In this document: piece by piece, positions 45,143 to 55,661 of the stretch
How positions within the stretch are numbered: position 1 is the first letter of the stretch
How the letters are laid out: each line of letters opens with the position of its first letter
Source: Rhizobiales bacterium CCH3-A5
GTDB lineage: Bacteria; Pseudomonadota; Alphaproteobacteria; Rhizobiales; Beijerinckiaceae
Length of the DNA stretch: 64,000 nucleotides
Reading direction: 5' to 3'
Assembly (NCBI GenBank): GCA_001556025.1
Contig: LSIB01000006.1
Location: 62,001-126,000, forward strand
The notes under the pieces: model-generated
What the model was told of the DNA's origin: nothing
Seen by the model: only the letters and a program-made list of their open reading frames with translations
Databases searched by the model: none
Translations under genes and position numbers: made by a program

Positions 45143-46444
45143 ATGTCCAACCAGAACACCAGATGTTCCCGCCTTGACAGCGGCTGGCGCATGCGCGCGA
45201 CCGCCCTGTGCCTGTCGCTGCTGACGGCGCTGCCGCTCGGCGTTGTCGCCACGCCGATGCTCGCGACAGTCGTTCTCGCCGATGACGACGACGATGACGA
45301 CGACGGCGGGCGTGCCTATCGCCCGCGCTACCAGCGGCCCGCCCCGCGCGCGCAGCCCATCAGGCAGCCCAGGCGCGAGACGAGGCCGGAATTCGTCGCG
45401 ATGGTCGCAAACGGACAGGCGACGGAGGCGCTGACGGCCGCCGGCTTCGAGGTGCTGGCCCGGTCCCCGCTCGGCGCGATCGGCAACGATGTGCTCCGGC
45501 TGCGCTCGTCGCGCCGCGAGAGCACGGACGCCGCATTGCAGAGGCTGCGCGGGCTGCTGCCGAACACGCCGGTCGATCGCAACGATCTCTACCGTCCGAC
45601 CGCCCTGCCCTGCTCCTCGGCCGGCTGCCCGCCCTTCGCCATGGTCGGCTGGCCCGGCCCGCCGCGATCTTGCGGCGTCGAGACGACGATCGGCATGATC
45701 GACACCGCCGTCGTGGCGGGCCACCCGGCCTTCCGCATCGGCGCAGTCGAGACGCTGACGATGACCGGCCCGGAGCGACGGGCCTCTTCCGCCAGCCATG
45801 GCACCGCCATCGCTGCACTGCTGGTCGGACAGGCTGACGGGCTCAATCCGGGCCTGCTGCCGAACGCCAGGCTCGTGGCGGTCGATGTCTTCCACCGGGC
45901 GGGTTCGGCCGACGCCGCCGACACCTTCGACCTCGTGCGCGGGCTCGATCTCCTGCTGTCCCGCAACATCGGGCTCGTCAATATGAGCCTGTCGGGAGCC
46001 GACAACCCGGTGCTGCGCGCGGCGGTGGAGGCAGCAGTGGCGCGCGGCACCATACTGGTCGCCGCGGCCGGCAATGACGGCCCGCGCGCCGCGCCGGTCT
46101 ATCCGGCGGCCTATAACGGCGTCATCGCCGTGACCGCGATCGACAGCGCAGGAAAACTCTACCGCAGGGCCAATCGCGGCGATTATGTCGATTTCGCCGC
46201 GCCCGGCGTCGATCTCGGCACCGCCGCCGCGACCCAGACGCGCAGGGCGAGCCGCGGCCAGTCGGGCACCTCCTATGCCGCGCCTTTCGTGACGGCGGCG
46301 CTCGCCGTCGCGCTCAGCCGCGAGGGCGCGCAGGCGAAGACCGTCGAGGCGAGCCTGCGGACGAGCGCGAAGGATCTGGGCGAGCCGGGACGCGACCGCG
46401 AGTTCGGCTGGGGGCTGGTGACTTTGGCTCAGCCCTGCGGCTGA
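45143..46444 (+). CDS. exported S8 (subtilisin-like) serine protease
   Basis: This is a 433-aa protein. A long n-region leads to the signal core (ALCLSLLTALPLGVVATPML); the mature part starts with eight Asp (47-54), then an Arg/Pro-rich linker (RPRYQRPAPRAQP). A short domain (about 80-150) may be an inhibitor-like propeptide. The catalytic set is Asp187 (GMIDTAV), His219 (ASHGTAIA), oxyanion Asn311 (AAGNDGP) and Ser377 (SGTSYAAP). It lies divergent from the ECF sigma gene. A start at 45191 (MRATALC) is also possible. The end overlaps sitD by 16 bp. Confidence 0.92.
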   Translation: MSNQNTRCSRLDSGWRMRATALCLSLLTALPLGVVATPMLATVVLADDDDDDDDGGRAYRPRYQRPAPRAQPIRQPRRETRPEFVAMVANGQATEALTAAGFEVLARSPLGAIGNDVLRLRSSRRESTDAALQRLRGLLPNTPVDRNDLYRPTALPCSSAGCPPFAMVGWPGPPRSCGVETTIGMIDTAVVAGHPAFRIGAVETLTMTGPERRASSASHGTAIAALLVGQADGLNPGLLPNARLVAVDVFHRAGSADAADTFDLVRGLDLLLSRNIGLVNMSLSGADNPVLRAAVEAAVARGTILVAAAGNDGPRAAPVYPAAYNGVIAVTAIDSAGKLYRRANRGDYVDFAAPGVDLGTAAATQTRRASRGQSGTSYAAPFVTAALAVALSREGAQAKTVEASLRTSAKDLGEPGRDREFGWGLVTLAQPCG

Positions 46445-47277
46445 GACGCCAACCGCGCCGATCTCCGCAGACTCGCCGCCAGCGCGGCGACGAAGAAGCC
46501 CGCCTGCACCACGACGATGCAGGGGCCAGTCGCCGCGTCGATATGGAAGCTCAGGATCGTGCCGAGCACGCTCGACGTGACCGCAACGCTGACGGCGACC
46601 ATGAGCATCCGGTCGAACTGCCGGGTCAGGAGATAGCTGATCGCGCCGGGCGCGATCAGCATCGCCACCACGAGGATGATGCCGACGGCCTTCAGCGCCG
46701 CGACGATGGTCAGGGCCAGCAGCGCCAGCAGGCCGAAATGTAGAAGCCGGACATTGAGCCCGATCGCGCGGGCATGCGCGGGGTCGAAGGCATGCAGCAG
46801 GAAATCGCGGCGCTTGGCCAGCATGATCGCGATGGTCGGCACGGCGATCAGCGCCGTCTCGGCGATGTCGGCCCAGCGCACGCCGAGCACATTGCCGAAG
46901 AGAATATGATTGAGATGCTGGTCCGTATCGACCTTGACGAAGAGCACGAGCCCGAGTGCGAACATGCCGGAGAAGACGATGCCCATCACCGTGTCCTCCT
47001 TCACTCGACTGTTCTCCTTGAGATAGCCGATGCCAAGCGCGCAGCCCAAACCTGCAGCAAAGGCCCCGACCGCCAGAGGCAGGCTGACGATATGGGCAAG
47101 GACGATGCCCGGCAGCACCGCATGCGAGACCGCGTCGCCCATCAGCGACCAGCCCTTGAGCACGAGGAAGCAGGACAGCACCGCGCAGACCGTGCCGACC
47201 AGCACGGCGACGACAAGGCCGCGCTGCATGAACTCATGGACGAAAGGCGCGAGCAGCCAGGTCTCGATCAGGCTCAT
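46429..47277 (-). CDS. sitD: Mn/Fe ABC transporter permease (SitD-like)
   Basis: This is a 282-aa ABC-3 permease. The coupling stretch is [23 protein letters not shown]; the later helix AVGIILVVAMLIAPGAISYLLT is typical of the Sit/Mnt group. It pairs with SitC to form the channel. The start overlaps sitC by ATGA. It is convergent with the S8 protease gene, with a 16-bp overlap at the 3' ends. Confidence 0.93.
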   Translation of the reverse strand: MSLIETWLLAPFVHEFMQRGLVVAVLVGTVCAVLSCFLVLKGWSLMGDAVSHAVLPGIVLAHIVSLPLAVGAFAAGLGCALGIGYLKENSRVKEDTVMGIVFSGMFALGLVLFVKVDTDQHLNHILFGNVLGVRWADIAETALIAVPTIAIMLAKRRDFLLHAFDPAHARAIGLNVRLLHFGLLALLALTIVAALKAVGIILVVAMLIAPGAISYLLTRQFDRMLMVAVSVAVTSSVLGTILSFHIDAATGPCIVVVQAGFFVAALAASLRRSARLASQPQG

Positions 47278-48134
47278 GTCGCCGGCTCCGCCTGTGCGCC
47301 GGCCGCACGCCGCGCCGCGAGCCTTCCATGCTTGGGCGCGAAGACGAAGGCGATCAGGAACAGCACGGTCTGCAGCACCACGATCATGCCCCCCGTCGAG
47401 CCGTCGAGGAAATAGCTCGCATAGGCCCCGACCGCGCTGGTGACGACGCCCATGGTCACCGCGATGACGATCAGGCGGCCGAAACGGTCGGTCAGGAGAT
47501 AGGCGGTCGCGCCCGGCGTCACCACCATGGCGATGACGAGGCAGGCCCCGACCGTCTGCAGCGCCGCGACCGTGCAGGCCGAGAGCAGCACGAAGAACAG
47601 GATCTTCATCCGCGTCGGCGACAGCCCGACGGCGCGCGCCTGGTTCTCGTCGAAGAAGACCAGCATCATGTCCTTCCAGCGCGCGACCAGGATCACGAGC
47701 GAAACGGCCGCGATGATCGCGACCTGCACCACGTCCTCGTCGGAAATGCCGAGGATGTTGCCAAGCACGATCGACTGGACGTTCACGGATGTCGGATTGA
47801 TCGAGACGATCAGCAGCCCGATGGCGAAGAAGGTGGTGAAGACGATGCCGATGACGGCGTCCTCTCGCAGCTTCGTCCGCACCCGAACCAGCGCCATGGC
47901 GAGCGCGGCCAGCAGCCCTGACAGGAACGCCCCGGCCGCATAGGGCAGAGCCAGCAGATAGGCGAGCGCGACGCCCGGCACGATCGCATGCGCCAGCGCG
48001 TCGCCCATCAGCGACCAGCCCTTGAGCATGAGATAGCAGGACAGGAAGGCGCAGACCCCACCGACCAGCGCGGAGACCCAGATCGCCTTGACCATGTATT
48101 GGTAGCCGAAAGGCTCCAGCAGCAGCGCGATCAT
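47274..48134 (-). CDS. sitC: Mn/Fe ABC transporter permease (SitC-like)
   Basis: This is a 286-aa permease, paralogous to SitD. Marks are [23 protein letters not shown] and [22 protein letters not shown]; an insertion with [22 protein letters not shown] is usual for SitC. The C-terminal tail is basic ([12 protein letters not shown]). Both ends overlap the neighbouring sit genes by ATGA. Confidence 0.93.
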   Translation of the reverse strand: MIALLLEPFGYQYMVKAIWVSALVGGVCAFLSCYLMLKGWSLMGDALAHAIVPGVALAYLLALPYAAGAFLSGLLAALAMALVRVRTKLREDAVIGIVFTTFFAIGLLIVSINPTSVNVQSIVLGNILGISDEDVVQVAIIAAVSLVILVARWKDMMLVFFDENQARAVGLSPTRMKILFFVLLSACTVAALQTVGACLVIAMVVTPGATAYLLTDRFGRLIVIAVTMGVVTSAVGAYASYFLDGSTGGMIVVLQTVLFLIAFVFAPKHGRLAARRAAGAQAEPAT

Positions 48135-49069
48135 GACTGCCGCTCTGGTTTGGGATTGTCGCGCGCGATCCCCTCCTTGTCGCCGCCGGCCAGCTTTTCG
48201 CGGTCGCGTTCGCCATAAAGCACGAGCGGGCGCTCGTCATCGGTGATGACGGTGACGCGCCGGCCATCGGCGTCGTCGTGAAGGTCGGAGCCGCCGAGCC
48301 GGAAATGCCTGAGCGCGCCGCCAAAGGCCTTCTGCAGATTGTCCTGCGTGAAGGTGGTCTCGGTCGGCCCCGCCGCCATCACCGTCTTGTTGATGATCAC
48401 GACCTGATCGCAGAAATCCGGAATCGAGCCGAGATTATGCGTCGAGACCAGCATCAGCCGGCCCTCAGCGCGCAGATCGCGCATCAGGCCGACGATCGCG
48501 TCCTCCGTCTTGACGTCGACGCCGGTGAAGGGTTCGTCGAGTAGGATGACCTGACCCCCTTGGGCCAGCGCGCGCGCCAGAAACACGCGCTTGCGCTGGC
48601 CGCCACTCAGTTCGCCGATCTGGCGGCGACGGAACTCCAGCATGTTGACTCTGGCCAGCGCGTCGTCGACCGCGTCGCGATCGGCCTTGGCCGGGATGCG
48701 GAGAAAATTCATATGGCCGTAGCGGCCCATCATCACGACATCGTCGACCAGCACCGGAAAAGTCCAGTCGACTTCCTCGGCCTGCGGCACATAGGCGACG
48801 AGCCCGCGCCTCAGCGCATCGCGCACCTCCATACCGGCGATCGACACCATGCCCTTCGCCGGCTTAAGGAAACCCATCAACGTCTTGAAGATGGTCGATT
48901 TGCCCGAGCCGTTGATCCCCACCAGCGCGCAGATCGTACCCGGCCCGAGCGCGAAGGACGCGTCGTTGACGGCCGTGACGCCATTGGCGTAGCGCACCGT
49001 GACGCCGCTGACGACGACAGAGGGCGTCGGCCCGGTCTCGCGAAGCTCGTTCGCCGAGGCGGGCTTCAT
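48131..49069 (-). CDS. sitB: Mn/Fe ABC transporter ATPase (SitB-like)
   Basis: This is a 312-aa ATPase: Walker [13 protein letters not shown], signature LSGGQRKR, Walker [11 protein letters not shown] and H-loop STHNLGSI. The C-terminus has an extra segment of about 45 residues (from [13 protein letters not shown]) beyond the core domain, hydrophilic and rich in Asp and Arg. It overlaps sitA and sitC by ATGA. Confidence 0.94.
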   Translation of the reverse strand: MKPASANELRETGPTPSVVVSGVTVRYANGVTAVNDASFALGPGTICALVGINGSGKSTIFKTLMGFLKPAKGMVSIAGMEVRDALRRGLVAYVPQAEEVDWTFPVLVDDVVMMGRYGHMNFLRIPAKADRDAVDDALARVNMLEFRRRQIGELSGGQRKRVFLARALAQGGQVILLDEPFTGVDVKTEDAIVGLMRDLRAEGRLMLVSTHNLGSIPDFCDQVVIINKTVMAAGPTETTFTQDNLQKAFGGALRHFRLGGSDLHDDADGRRVTVITDDERPLVLYGERDREKLAGGDKEGIARDNPKPERQS

Positions 49070-49983
49070 TGGCCGAACCCCTTGGCGATCGTCTCGACCG
49101 TGACCTCGAGCAGCTTGAGATAGGTCGGCACGGCGCCAGTCTCGGCCGACAGCGAGTCGACATAGAGCACGCCGCCATATTTCGCGCCGGTCTCGCGCGC
49201 GACCTGCCTCGCGGCCTTGTCGGAGATCGTGCTCTCGCTGAACACGGCGGGGATCTTGTTCTTCCGGACGAGGTCGATCAGGCGGCGCACCTGCTGCGGC
49301 GTGCCCTGCTCGTCGGCGTTGATCGGCCAGAGATAGGCCTCCTTCCAGCCGAGATCGCGCGTGAGATAGCTGAACGCGCCCTCGCTGGAGACCAGCCAGC
49401 GCTTGTCGGCCGGCACCTTGTCGAGCCGCGCGCGAAGCGGCGCATCGATCGCCTTCAGCTTCGCGCCGTAGTCGGCGGCGTTCTTCGCATAGATCGCGGC
49501 ATTGGCGGGGTCGGCCTCGGCCAGCGCCTTGCGGATGTTCTCGACATAGATCAGCGCGCTCGCCGTCGACATCCAGGCATGCGGGTTGGGCTTGCCCTCA
49601 TAGGGGCCTTCCCTGATCCCGATAGGCGCGATGCCGTCCGTCACCACCGCACTTTTCACGTTCCTGACGTTCTCGAAGAAGCGCTCGAACCAGCGCTCGA
49701 GGTTCATCCCGTTCCAGAGCACGAGATCGGCCGATTGCGCCTTGACCACGTCGAGCGGGGTCGGCTGGTAGTCGTGGATCTCGGCGCCGGGCTTTGTGAT
49801 CGATTCCACGATCGCCGCCGTGCCGGCGACGTTCTGCGCCATGTCCTGGATGATCGTGAAGGTGGTGACGACCCGCAGCGGCTTGGCCGGCGTGGCTTGC
49901 GCGAGACCCTGATGGGCGCCGAGCGAAATTCCGCCTGAGATGGCGAGAGCGGCCAGAGCCATGACGTGGCGACGCAAAAGCAT
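49066..49983 (-). CDS. sitA: Mn/Fe ABC transporter substrate-binding protein (SitA-like)
   Basis: This is a 305-aa periplasmic cluster A-I binding protein with a signal peptide ([19 protein letters not shown]). Metal ligands are seen in [11 protein letters not shown] (His), PNPHAWMS (His), [11 protein letters not shown] (Glu) and YVDSLS (Asp), the His-His-Glu-Asp set of Mn/Fe binders, rather than the His-rich loop of ZnuA. It is the first gene of sitABCD, and its start faces the mur-like gene over TGCAA palindromes. Confidence 0.95.
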   Translation of the reverse strand: MLLRRHVMALAALAISGGISLGAHQGLAQATPAKPLRVVTTFTIIQDMAQNVAGTAAIVESITKPGAEIHDYQPTPLDVVKAQSADLVLWNGMNLERWFERFFENVRNVKSAVVTDGIAPIGIREGPYEGKPNPHAWMSTASALIYVENIRKALAEADPANAAIYAKNAADYGAKLKAIDAPLRARLDKVPADKRWLVSSEGAFSYLTRDLGWKEAYLWPINADEQGTPQQVRRLIDLVRKNKIPAVFSESTISDKAARQVARETGAKYGGVLYVDSLSAETGAVPTYLKLLEVTVETIAKGFGQ

Positions 49984-50020
49984 GTTCTCTCCTACCGATC
50001 CGCGACGCCCATCACGCTAT

Positions 50021-50035
50021 TGCAAACCAGTTGCA
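50021..50035. promoter_or_regulatory. putative Mur (MRS) operator before sitA
   Basis: A perfect 5-5-5 palindrome TGCAA-ACCAG-TTGCA lies 38 bp upstream of sitA. In rhizobia, Mur binds MRS boxes of TGCAA/TTGCA form ahead of sitA. With manganese present, Mur would block sitABCD here. Confidence 0.7.
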
Positions 50036-50059
50036 TCTGTCAACGCTCCTGACAATGAT

Positions 50060-50103
50060 TTGCAAGAAGCATTCTTGGATTTGCAACAAGCTCTTTTTGC
50101 AAA
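50060..50103. promoter_or_regulatory. cluster of TTGCAA half-sites before mur
   Basis: Three further TTGCAA half-sites lie at 50060-50065, 50081-50086 and 50097-50102, spaced 21 and 16 bp. Between the first two is a second palindrome (50063-50077, CAAGAA-GCA-TTCTTG). The region lies just upstream of the mur-like gene, so it could mediate self-control or a second site for sitA. Confidence 0.5.
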
Positions 50104-50131
50104 CGCCTCTCAGCATTGCTATGGCGTTGGG

Positions 50132-50584
50132 ATGACGGGAATCGATCAGCGCGTGGCCGGTTTCGAGGGCCAGCTCCGGGATGCGGGCCTGCGCATGACG
50201 CAGCAACGCCGGTTGATCCTGCGCGTTCTCGCCGAAGCCGACGACCACCCCGACGCAAAGGGCATCTTCACCCGCGCCTTCGCGCAGGACCCAACGCTGT
50301 CGCTCTCGACTGTCTACCGCACGATGAAGCTTCTGGAGACGCAAGGCGCGATCGAGCGCCACGCCTTCGAGAACGGCGTCTCGCGCTACGAGCACGCCGA
50401 CCAACAGCATCACGACCATCTGATCGATGTCGAAAGCGGGCAGGTGGTCGAGTTCTCCTCGCCCGAGATCGAGGCGCTGCAGGCCAAGATCGCGGCGGAA
50501 CTCGGCTACGAGATCGTGCGCCACAGGCTGGAACTCTATGGCCGCAAGATTCCCGCTCCGGGCAAGCGGCGTGGCCTTCGCTGA
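50132..50584 (+). CDS. mur: Fur-family regulator, probable Mur
   Basis: This is a 150-aa Fur-type repressor. The DNA-binding part has [22 protein letters not shown] and [14 protein letters not shown]; the metal site [16 protein letters not shown] and [11 protein letters not shown] match the Fur/Mur branch; no CxxC zinc pair is seen at the C-terminus, unlike Zur and enterobacterial Fur. The neighbourhood (divergent sitABCD with TGCAA palindromes) favours the manganese-sensing Mur over iron-sensing Fur. I use ATG 50132; the frame extends up through the operators, where translation is unlikely. Confidence 0.88.
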   Translation: MTGIDQRVAGFEGQLRDAGLRMTQQRRLILRVLAEADDHPDAKGIFTRAFAQDPTLSLSTVYRTMKLLETQGAIERHAFENGVSRYEHADQQHHDHLIDVESGQVVEFSSPEIEALQAKIAAELGYEIVRHRLELYGRKIPAPGKRRGLR

Positions 50585-50665
50585 GCCTGTGAGTATGGGT
50601 TGACCCCGGCCGGATTTCGGAGAGCAATGCCGCCTCCGACACAATCGCGAATGGCCGCGCCTCCT

Positions 50666-51913
50666 ATGACCCTGCACACCACGATCCCGATCGACTCCGC
50701 AAAACTCGACCGCCTCGCCGAGGTCGCCGTCAAGGTCGGCCTCAACCTGCAGGAGGGACAGGATCTGTTCCTGACCGCGCCGGTCGCGGCCCTGCCGCTG
50801 GTGCGCAGGATCGCCGAGCACGCCTACAGGGCCGGCGCCGGACTGGTCGTGCCGATGCTGTCGGACGAGGAGACGACACTGGCGCGCTACAAATTCGCCA
50901 ACGACGCCAGCTTCGATCGCGCCGCAGGCTGGCTTTACGAGGGCGTCGCCAAGGCGTTCTCCGCCAACACGGCGCGGCTGGCCATCGTCGGCGACGACCC
51001 GATGCTCCTGTCGGGTCAGGACCCGCAGAAGGTCGGCCGCGCCAGCAAGGCCAATTCGATCGCCTACAAGCCGGCGCTGGAGAAGATCGCCGGCTTCGAC
51101 ATCAACTGGAACATCCTGGCCTATCCGACGCTGTCATGGGCGCGGCAGGTGTTTCCGGGCGACACCGACGACATCGCCGTCGGCAAGCTGGCGGACGCGA
51201 TCTTTGCGGCCTCCCGCGTCGACCGCGACGATGCGATCCCGGCCTGGGCGGCCCATAACGCGACGCTCGCCGAGCGGACCAAATGGCTGAACGGCCAGCG
51301 CTTTTCGGCCCTGCATTACACCGGCCCCGGGACCGACCTGACGATCGGGCTCGCCGACGGCCATGAATGGCAGGGCGGCGCCTCCACCGCGAAGAACGGC
51401 GTCACCTGCAACGCCAACATCCCGACCGAGGAGGTCTTCACCACGCCCCACGCCCTGCGCGTCGAGGGCCATGTCCGATCGACCAAGCCGCTCTCCTATC
51501 AGGGCACGCTGATCGACGAGATCGCCGTGCGCTTCGAGGCCGGCCGCATCGTCGAGGCTCATGCCACGCGAGGCGAGGCCGTGCTCGGCAAGGTGCTGGA
51601 GACCGACGACGGTGCGAGCCGGCTCGGCGAGGTTGCTCTGGTTCCGCACTCCTCGCCGATCTCGCAGAGCGGGCTCTTGTTCTTCAACACCCTGTTCGAC
51701 GAGAACGCCGCCTGCCACATCGCGCTCGGCCAGTGCTACGCGAAATGCTTCCTCGATGGGGCCTCGCTTTCGCCTGAGCAGATCGCGGCCCAGGGCGGAA
51801 ATTCCAGCCTGATCCATATCGACTGGATGATCGGCTCCAACGAGATCGACATCGATGGCGTCCGCGAGGACGGGTCGCGCGTGCCGGTGTTCAGGCAGGG
51901 GGAGTGGGCATAG
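50666..51913 (+). CDS. M29 family aminopeptidase
   Basis: This is a 415-aa thermophilic-aminopeptidase-like metalloenzyme of family M29. Marks are RLAEVAVKVGLNLQEGQDLFLTAP, the metal Glu in ANIPTEEVFTTPH, SGLLFFNTLFDENAACHIALGQ and HIDWMIGS. It removes N-terminal residues in the cytoplasm. The start is not certain: ATG 50666 fits the family; ATG 50627 has a purine-rich GGAGAG 2-4 nt ahead and would add 13 residues. It follows the mur gene by about 80 bp. Confidence 0.92.
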   Translation: MTLHTTIPIDSAKLDRLAEVAVKVGLNLQEGQDLFLTAPVAALPLVRRIAEHAYRAGAGLVVPMLSDEETTLARYKFANDASFDRAAGWLYEGVAKAFSANTARLAIVGDDPMLLSGQDPQKVGRASKANSIAYKPALEKIAGFDINWNILAYPTLSWARQVFPGDTDDIAVGKLADAIFAASRVDRDDAIPAWAAHNATLAERTKWLNGQRFSALHYTGPGTDLTIGLADGHEWQGGASTAKNGVTCNANIPTEEVFTTPHALRVEGHVRSTKPLSYQGTLIDEIAVRFEAGRIVEAHATRGEAVLGKVLETDDGASRLGEVALVPHSSPISQSGLLFFNTLFDENAACHIALGQCYAKCFLDGASLSPEQIAAQGGNSSLIHIDWMIGSNEIDIDGVREDGSRVPVFRQGEWA

Positions 51914-52275
51914 CGACCCGCGCGGCCGTCGGTCGCGCAGCGGCCCTTGCGCTGGGTCTAAGCCTCGACAGACGTCGCGGGCGCAGCGCTCGCCTGTCGT
52001 CACAGAGGCTGAACGCGATTTCGTGATCACCCGCCGTCGGGCGGAAGGCATCGACGGATCAACTGCCTGTGAATGCTCTGAAAATGGCGCTTCGCCTCGA
52101 TGGAAAACGCTCAGATGTCGCGCGTTCTTGCCTGCTCACGACCTTGCTCCTCCGCAATCCGGCCCCTTTTATGAAGAGTATCGCTGGCTAGCGAGTGGCC
52201 CTGCCTTGGCGCGTGGCATGAGCCGAAGAGACGGGTCAGCAGTCACCACCGCAAGGCGGAATAGGAGATAGCGCG
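51914..52275. other. 362-bp region without a recognised gene
   Basis: I see no frame with coding character, no strong hairpin and no repeat in this stretch between the aminopeptidase and the Tat protein genes. It must hold the promoter of the latter. Its base use is somewhat less GC-rich around 52080-52200 than its neighbours. The ribosome site AGGAGA of the next gene is at 52263-52268. Confidence 0.5.
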
Positions 52276-52776
52276 TTGAGCAGAATTCCATCGACCCGAC
52301 GCACCTTTCTTGCGGCCGGATCCGTCATGGCCGGCGCCACGCTGCTCGGCGGAACCTCTGGTCTGCTGCTTCCGGCGAGCGCCCAAGGCCTTGCGCCGAC
52401 GCCGACGATGCGTGGCGGCGCCAACAACTACATTCCCGGCGCCCCGATCGTCAGCCGCATCGGCGGCGGCGGTTTCTGGATGACGGGCACCGTGCGGCGC
52501 GCAGGCGACGGCGCGCCGCTGCCGGGCATGCGCATCCAGATCTGGGCGCATACCACCGAGGGGCGCGAGGACGACCGACACAGCCACGGTGCTACGCTCA
52601 CGGGACCGGACGGCGCGTTCCGGCTGGAAATGCCGCAGATCATCCCGGCCTTCGGCCAGGCCCATGGCCATCTCGCCTATGAAGGAGACGGCTTCAAGAC
52701 CGTGTTCCTGCGACCCGTGATGGCGAGTTCGCGCGACACCCGCCTCAGCGCGCATTTCGTCCTTCAGCCGGCCTGA
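52276..52776 (+). CDS. Tat-exported intradiol-dioxygenase-fold protein, degenerate
   Basis: This is a 166-aa protein with a Tat signal (TRRTFLAAGSVMAGATLLGG). The mature part follows the intradiol ring-cleavage fold: NNYIPGAPIV, TGTVRRAGDGAPLPGMRIQIW and TGPDGAFRLEMP. Both Tyr iron ligands of true intradiol dioxygenases seem to be lacking; only HGHLAY may keep the His pair. It is therefore perhaps not a dioxygenase. TTG 52276 has AGGAGA 7 nt ahead. Five bp later starts a ferric-reductase-like membrane gene. Confidence 0.75.
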   Translation: MSRIPSTRRTFLAAGSVMAGATLLGGTSGLLLPASAQGLAPTPTMRGGANNYIPGAPIVSRIGGGGFWMTGTVRRAGDGAPLPGMRIQIWAHTTEGREDDRHSHGATLTGPDGAFRLEMPQIIPAFGQAHGHLAYEGDGFKTVFLRPVMASSRDTRLSAHFVLQPA

Positions 52777-52781
52777 ATGGC

Positions 52782-53396
52782 TTGACGCGGGTTCGGAGCG
52801 CCCTGATCTGGGCGGCGCTTGCCCTCGTCGTGGCGGCGCCGATCGCCCTGGCCGCCACGAGCCCGTTGCTCGCCTGGCGTAACGGCGTCTATGTCGCGTC
52901 CGGCTTCGCGGGGGTGCTTGCGATGGCCGTTCTGCTGGCCCAACCCCTCCTTGCCGGCGGCTATCTGCCGGGTCTGCCGACGCGGCGCGGCCGCAGCGTC
53001 CATCGCTGGCTTGGAATCTCGCTGGTGGCGATGATCGTCCTCCATGTCGCCGGGCTTTGGCTGACGAGCGCGCCTGACGTCATCGACGCGCTGCTGTTCG
53101 CGTCCCCAACGCCTTTTTCGGTGTGGGGAGTCGTCGCGATGTGGGCGGCGTTCGCAGCCGCCGCGCTGGCGGCGTTCCGCGCGCGCCTGCGCGTCCCGCC
53201 CAAGATCTGGCGCATCGGCCACACGGCTCTTGCAATCGTCATCGTCTTCGGCAGCGTGATGCATGCCCTGCTGATCGAAGGGACGATGGAGCCGCTGTCG
53301 AAGGCGGCGTTCTGCACCCTCGTGGTTCTCGCGACGGCGAAGGTCGTCTTCGACCTTCGCGTCTGGGCTCTGCTCTCACGCAGCAGACGCTCGTGA
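52782..53396 (+). CDS. ferric-reductase-like transmembrane protein
   Basis: This is a 204-aa inner-membrane protein with about six helices (IWAALALVVAAPIALAA, GVYVASGFAGVLAMAVLLAQ, VHRWLGISLVAMIVLHVAGLW, WGVVAMWAAFAAAALAAF, IGHTALAIVIVFGSVMHALL, and a last one). The histidine pairs RSVHRW/VLHVAG and RIGHTA/VMHALL fit the heme ligands of the ferric reductase/NOX-like domain. No FAD/NAD part is present, as in MsrQ/YedZ. The start is TTG; it is coupled to the Tat protein gene, suggesting electron delivery to that protein. Confidence 0.82.
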   Translation: MTRVRSALIWAALALVVAAPIALAATSPLLAWRNGVYVASGFAGVLAMAVLLAQPLLAGGYLPGLPTRRGRSVHRWLGISLVAMIVLHVAGLWLTSAPDVIDALLFASPTPFSVWGVVAMWAAFAAAALAAFRARLRVPPKIWRIGHTALAIVIVFGSVMHALLIEGTMEPLSKAAFCTLVVLATAKVVFDLRVWALLSRSRRS

Positions 53397-53415
53397 AGCG
53401 CAGGTGATTGCGCCT

Positions 53416-53445
53416 CGGTCGCGTCCTGAAGCCAGAACGCGACCG
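53416..53445. terminator. hairpin between convergent genes
   Basis: An inverted repeat of 9 bp (CGGTCGCGT / ACGCGACCG) with a 12-nt loop stands between the ferric-reductase-like gene and the end of acs. It has no U-run, so it is a modest terminator at best. Confidence 0.5.
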
Positions 53446-53466
53446 CTTGTCCGACTCAAGCCCGGG

Positions 53467-55413
<1,947 letters not shown>

Positions 55414-55661
55414 TATATGCGTCTCCCCCAGACTTGGGCCGTCTTCGATTTGGGCCGACCTGATTTTCGGCCGTGATTGTCGCTCTGGAGCCGCGACCTG
55501 CGCGCTCCGTCCACTGCATGTAACCGGCCGCATCATAAGGTCCAGCGGCGTCGCGGCAAGCGCGCGGGCCTCGCACTTTCGGGCTAGAAACATCCCGGAG
55601 AACGACGCAATCCACGGTTGCCGTGCGTCATGTTATGGTGGGTCCGCAGCGGGAGGCGACC

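Noticed and set aside
43721..45895. 724-aa frame covering the anti-sigma and sigma genes
   Set aside because: The anti-sigma factor starts at 44485; the upstream part is a shadow of the sigma factor and of the divergent protease gene.
46429..48324. 631-aa protein covering sitD and sitC
   Set aside because: Only its C-terminal 282 residues (sitD) are real; the first part is sitC read in the wrong frame.
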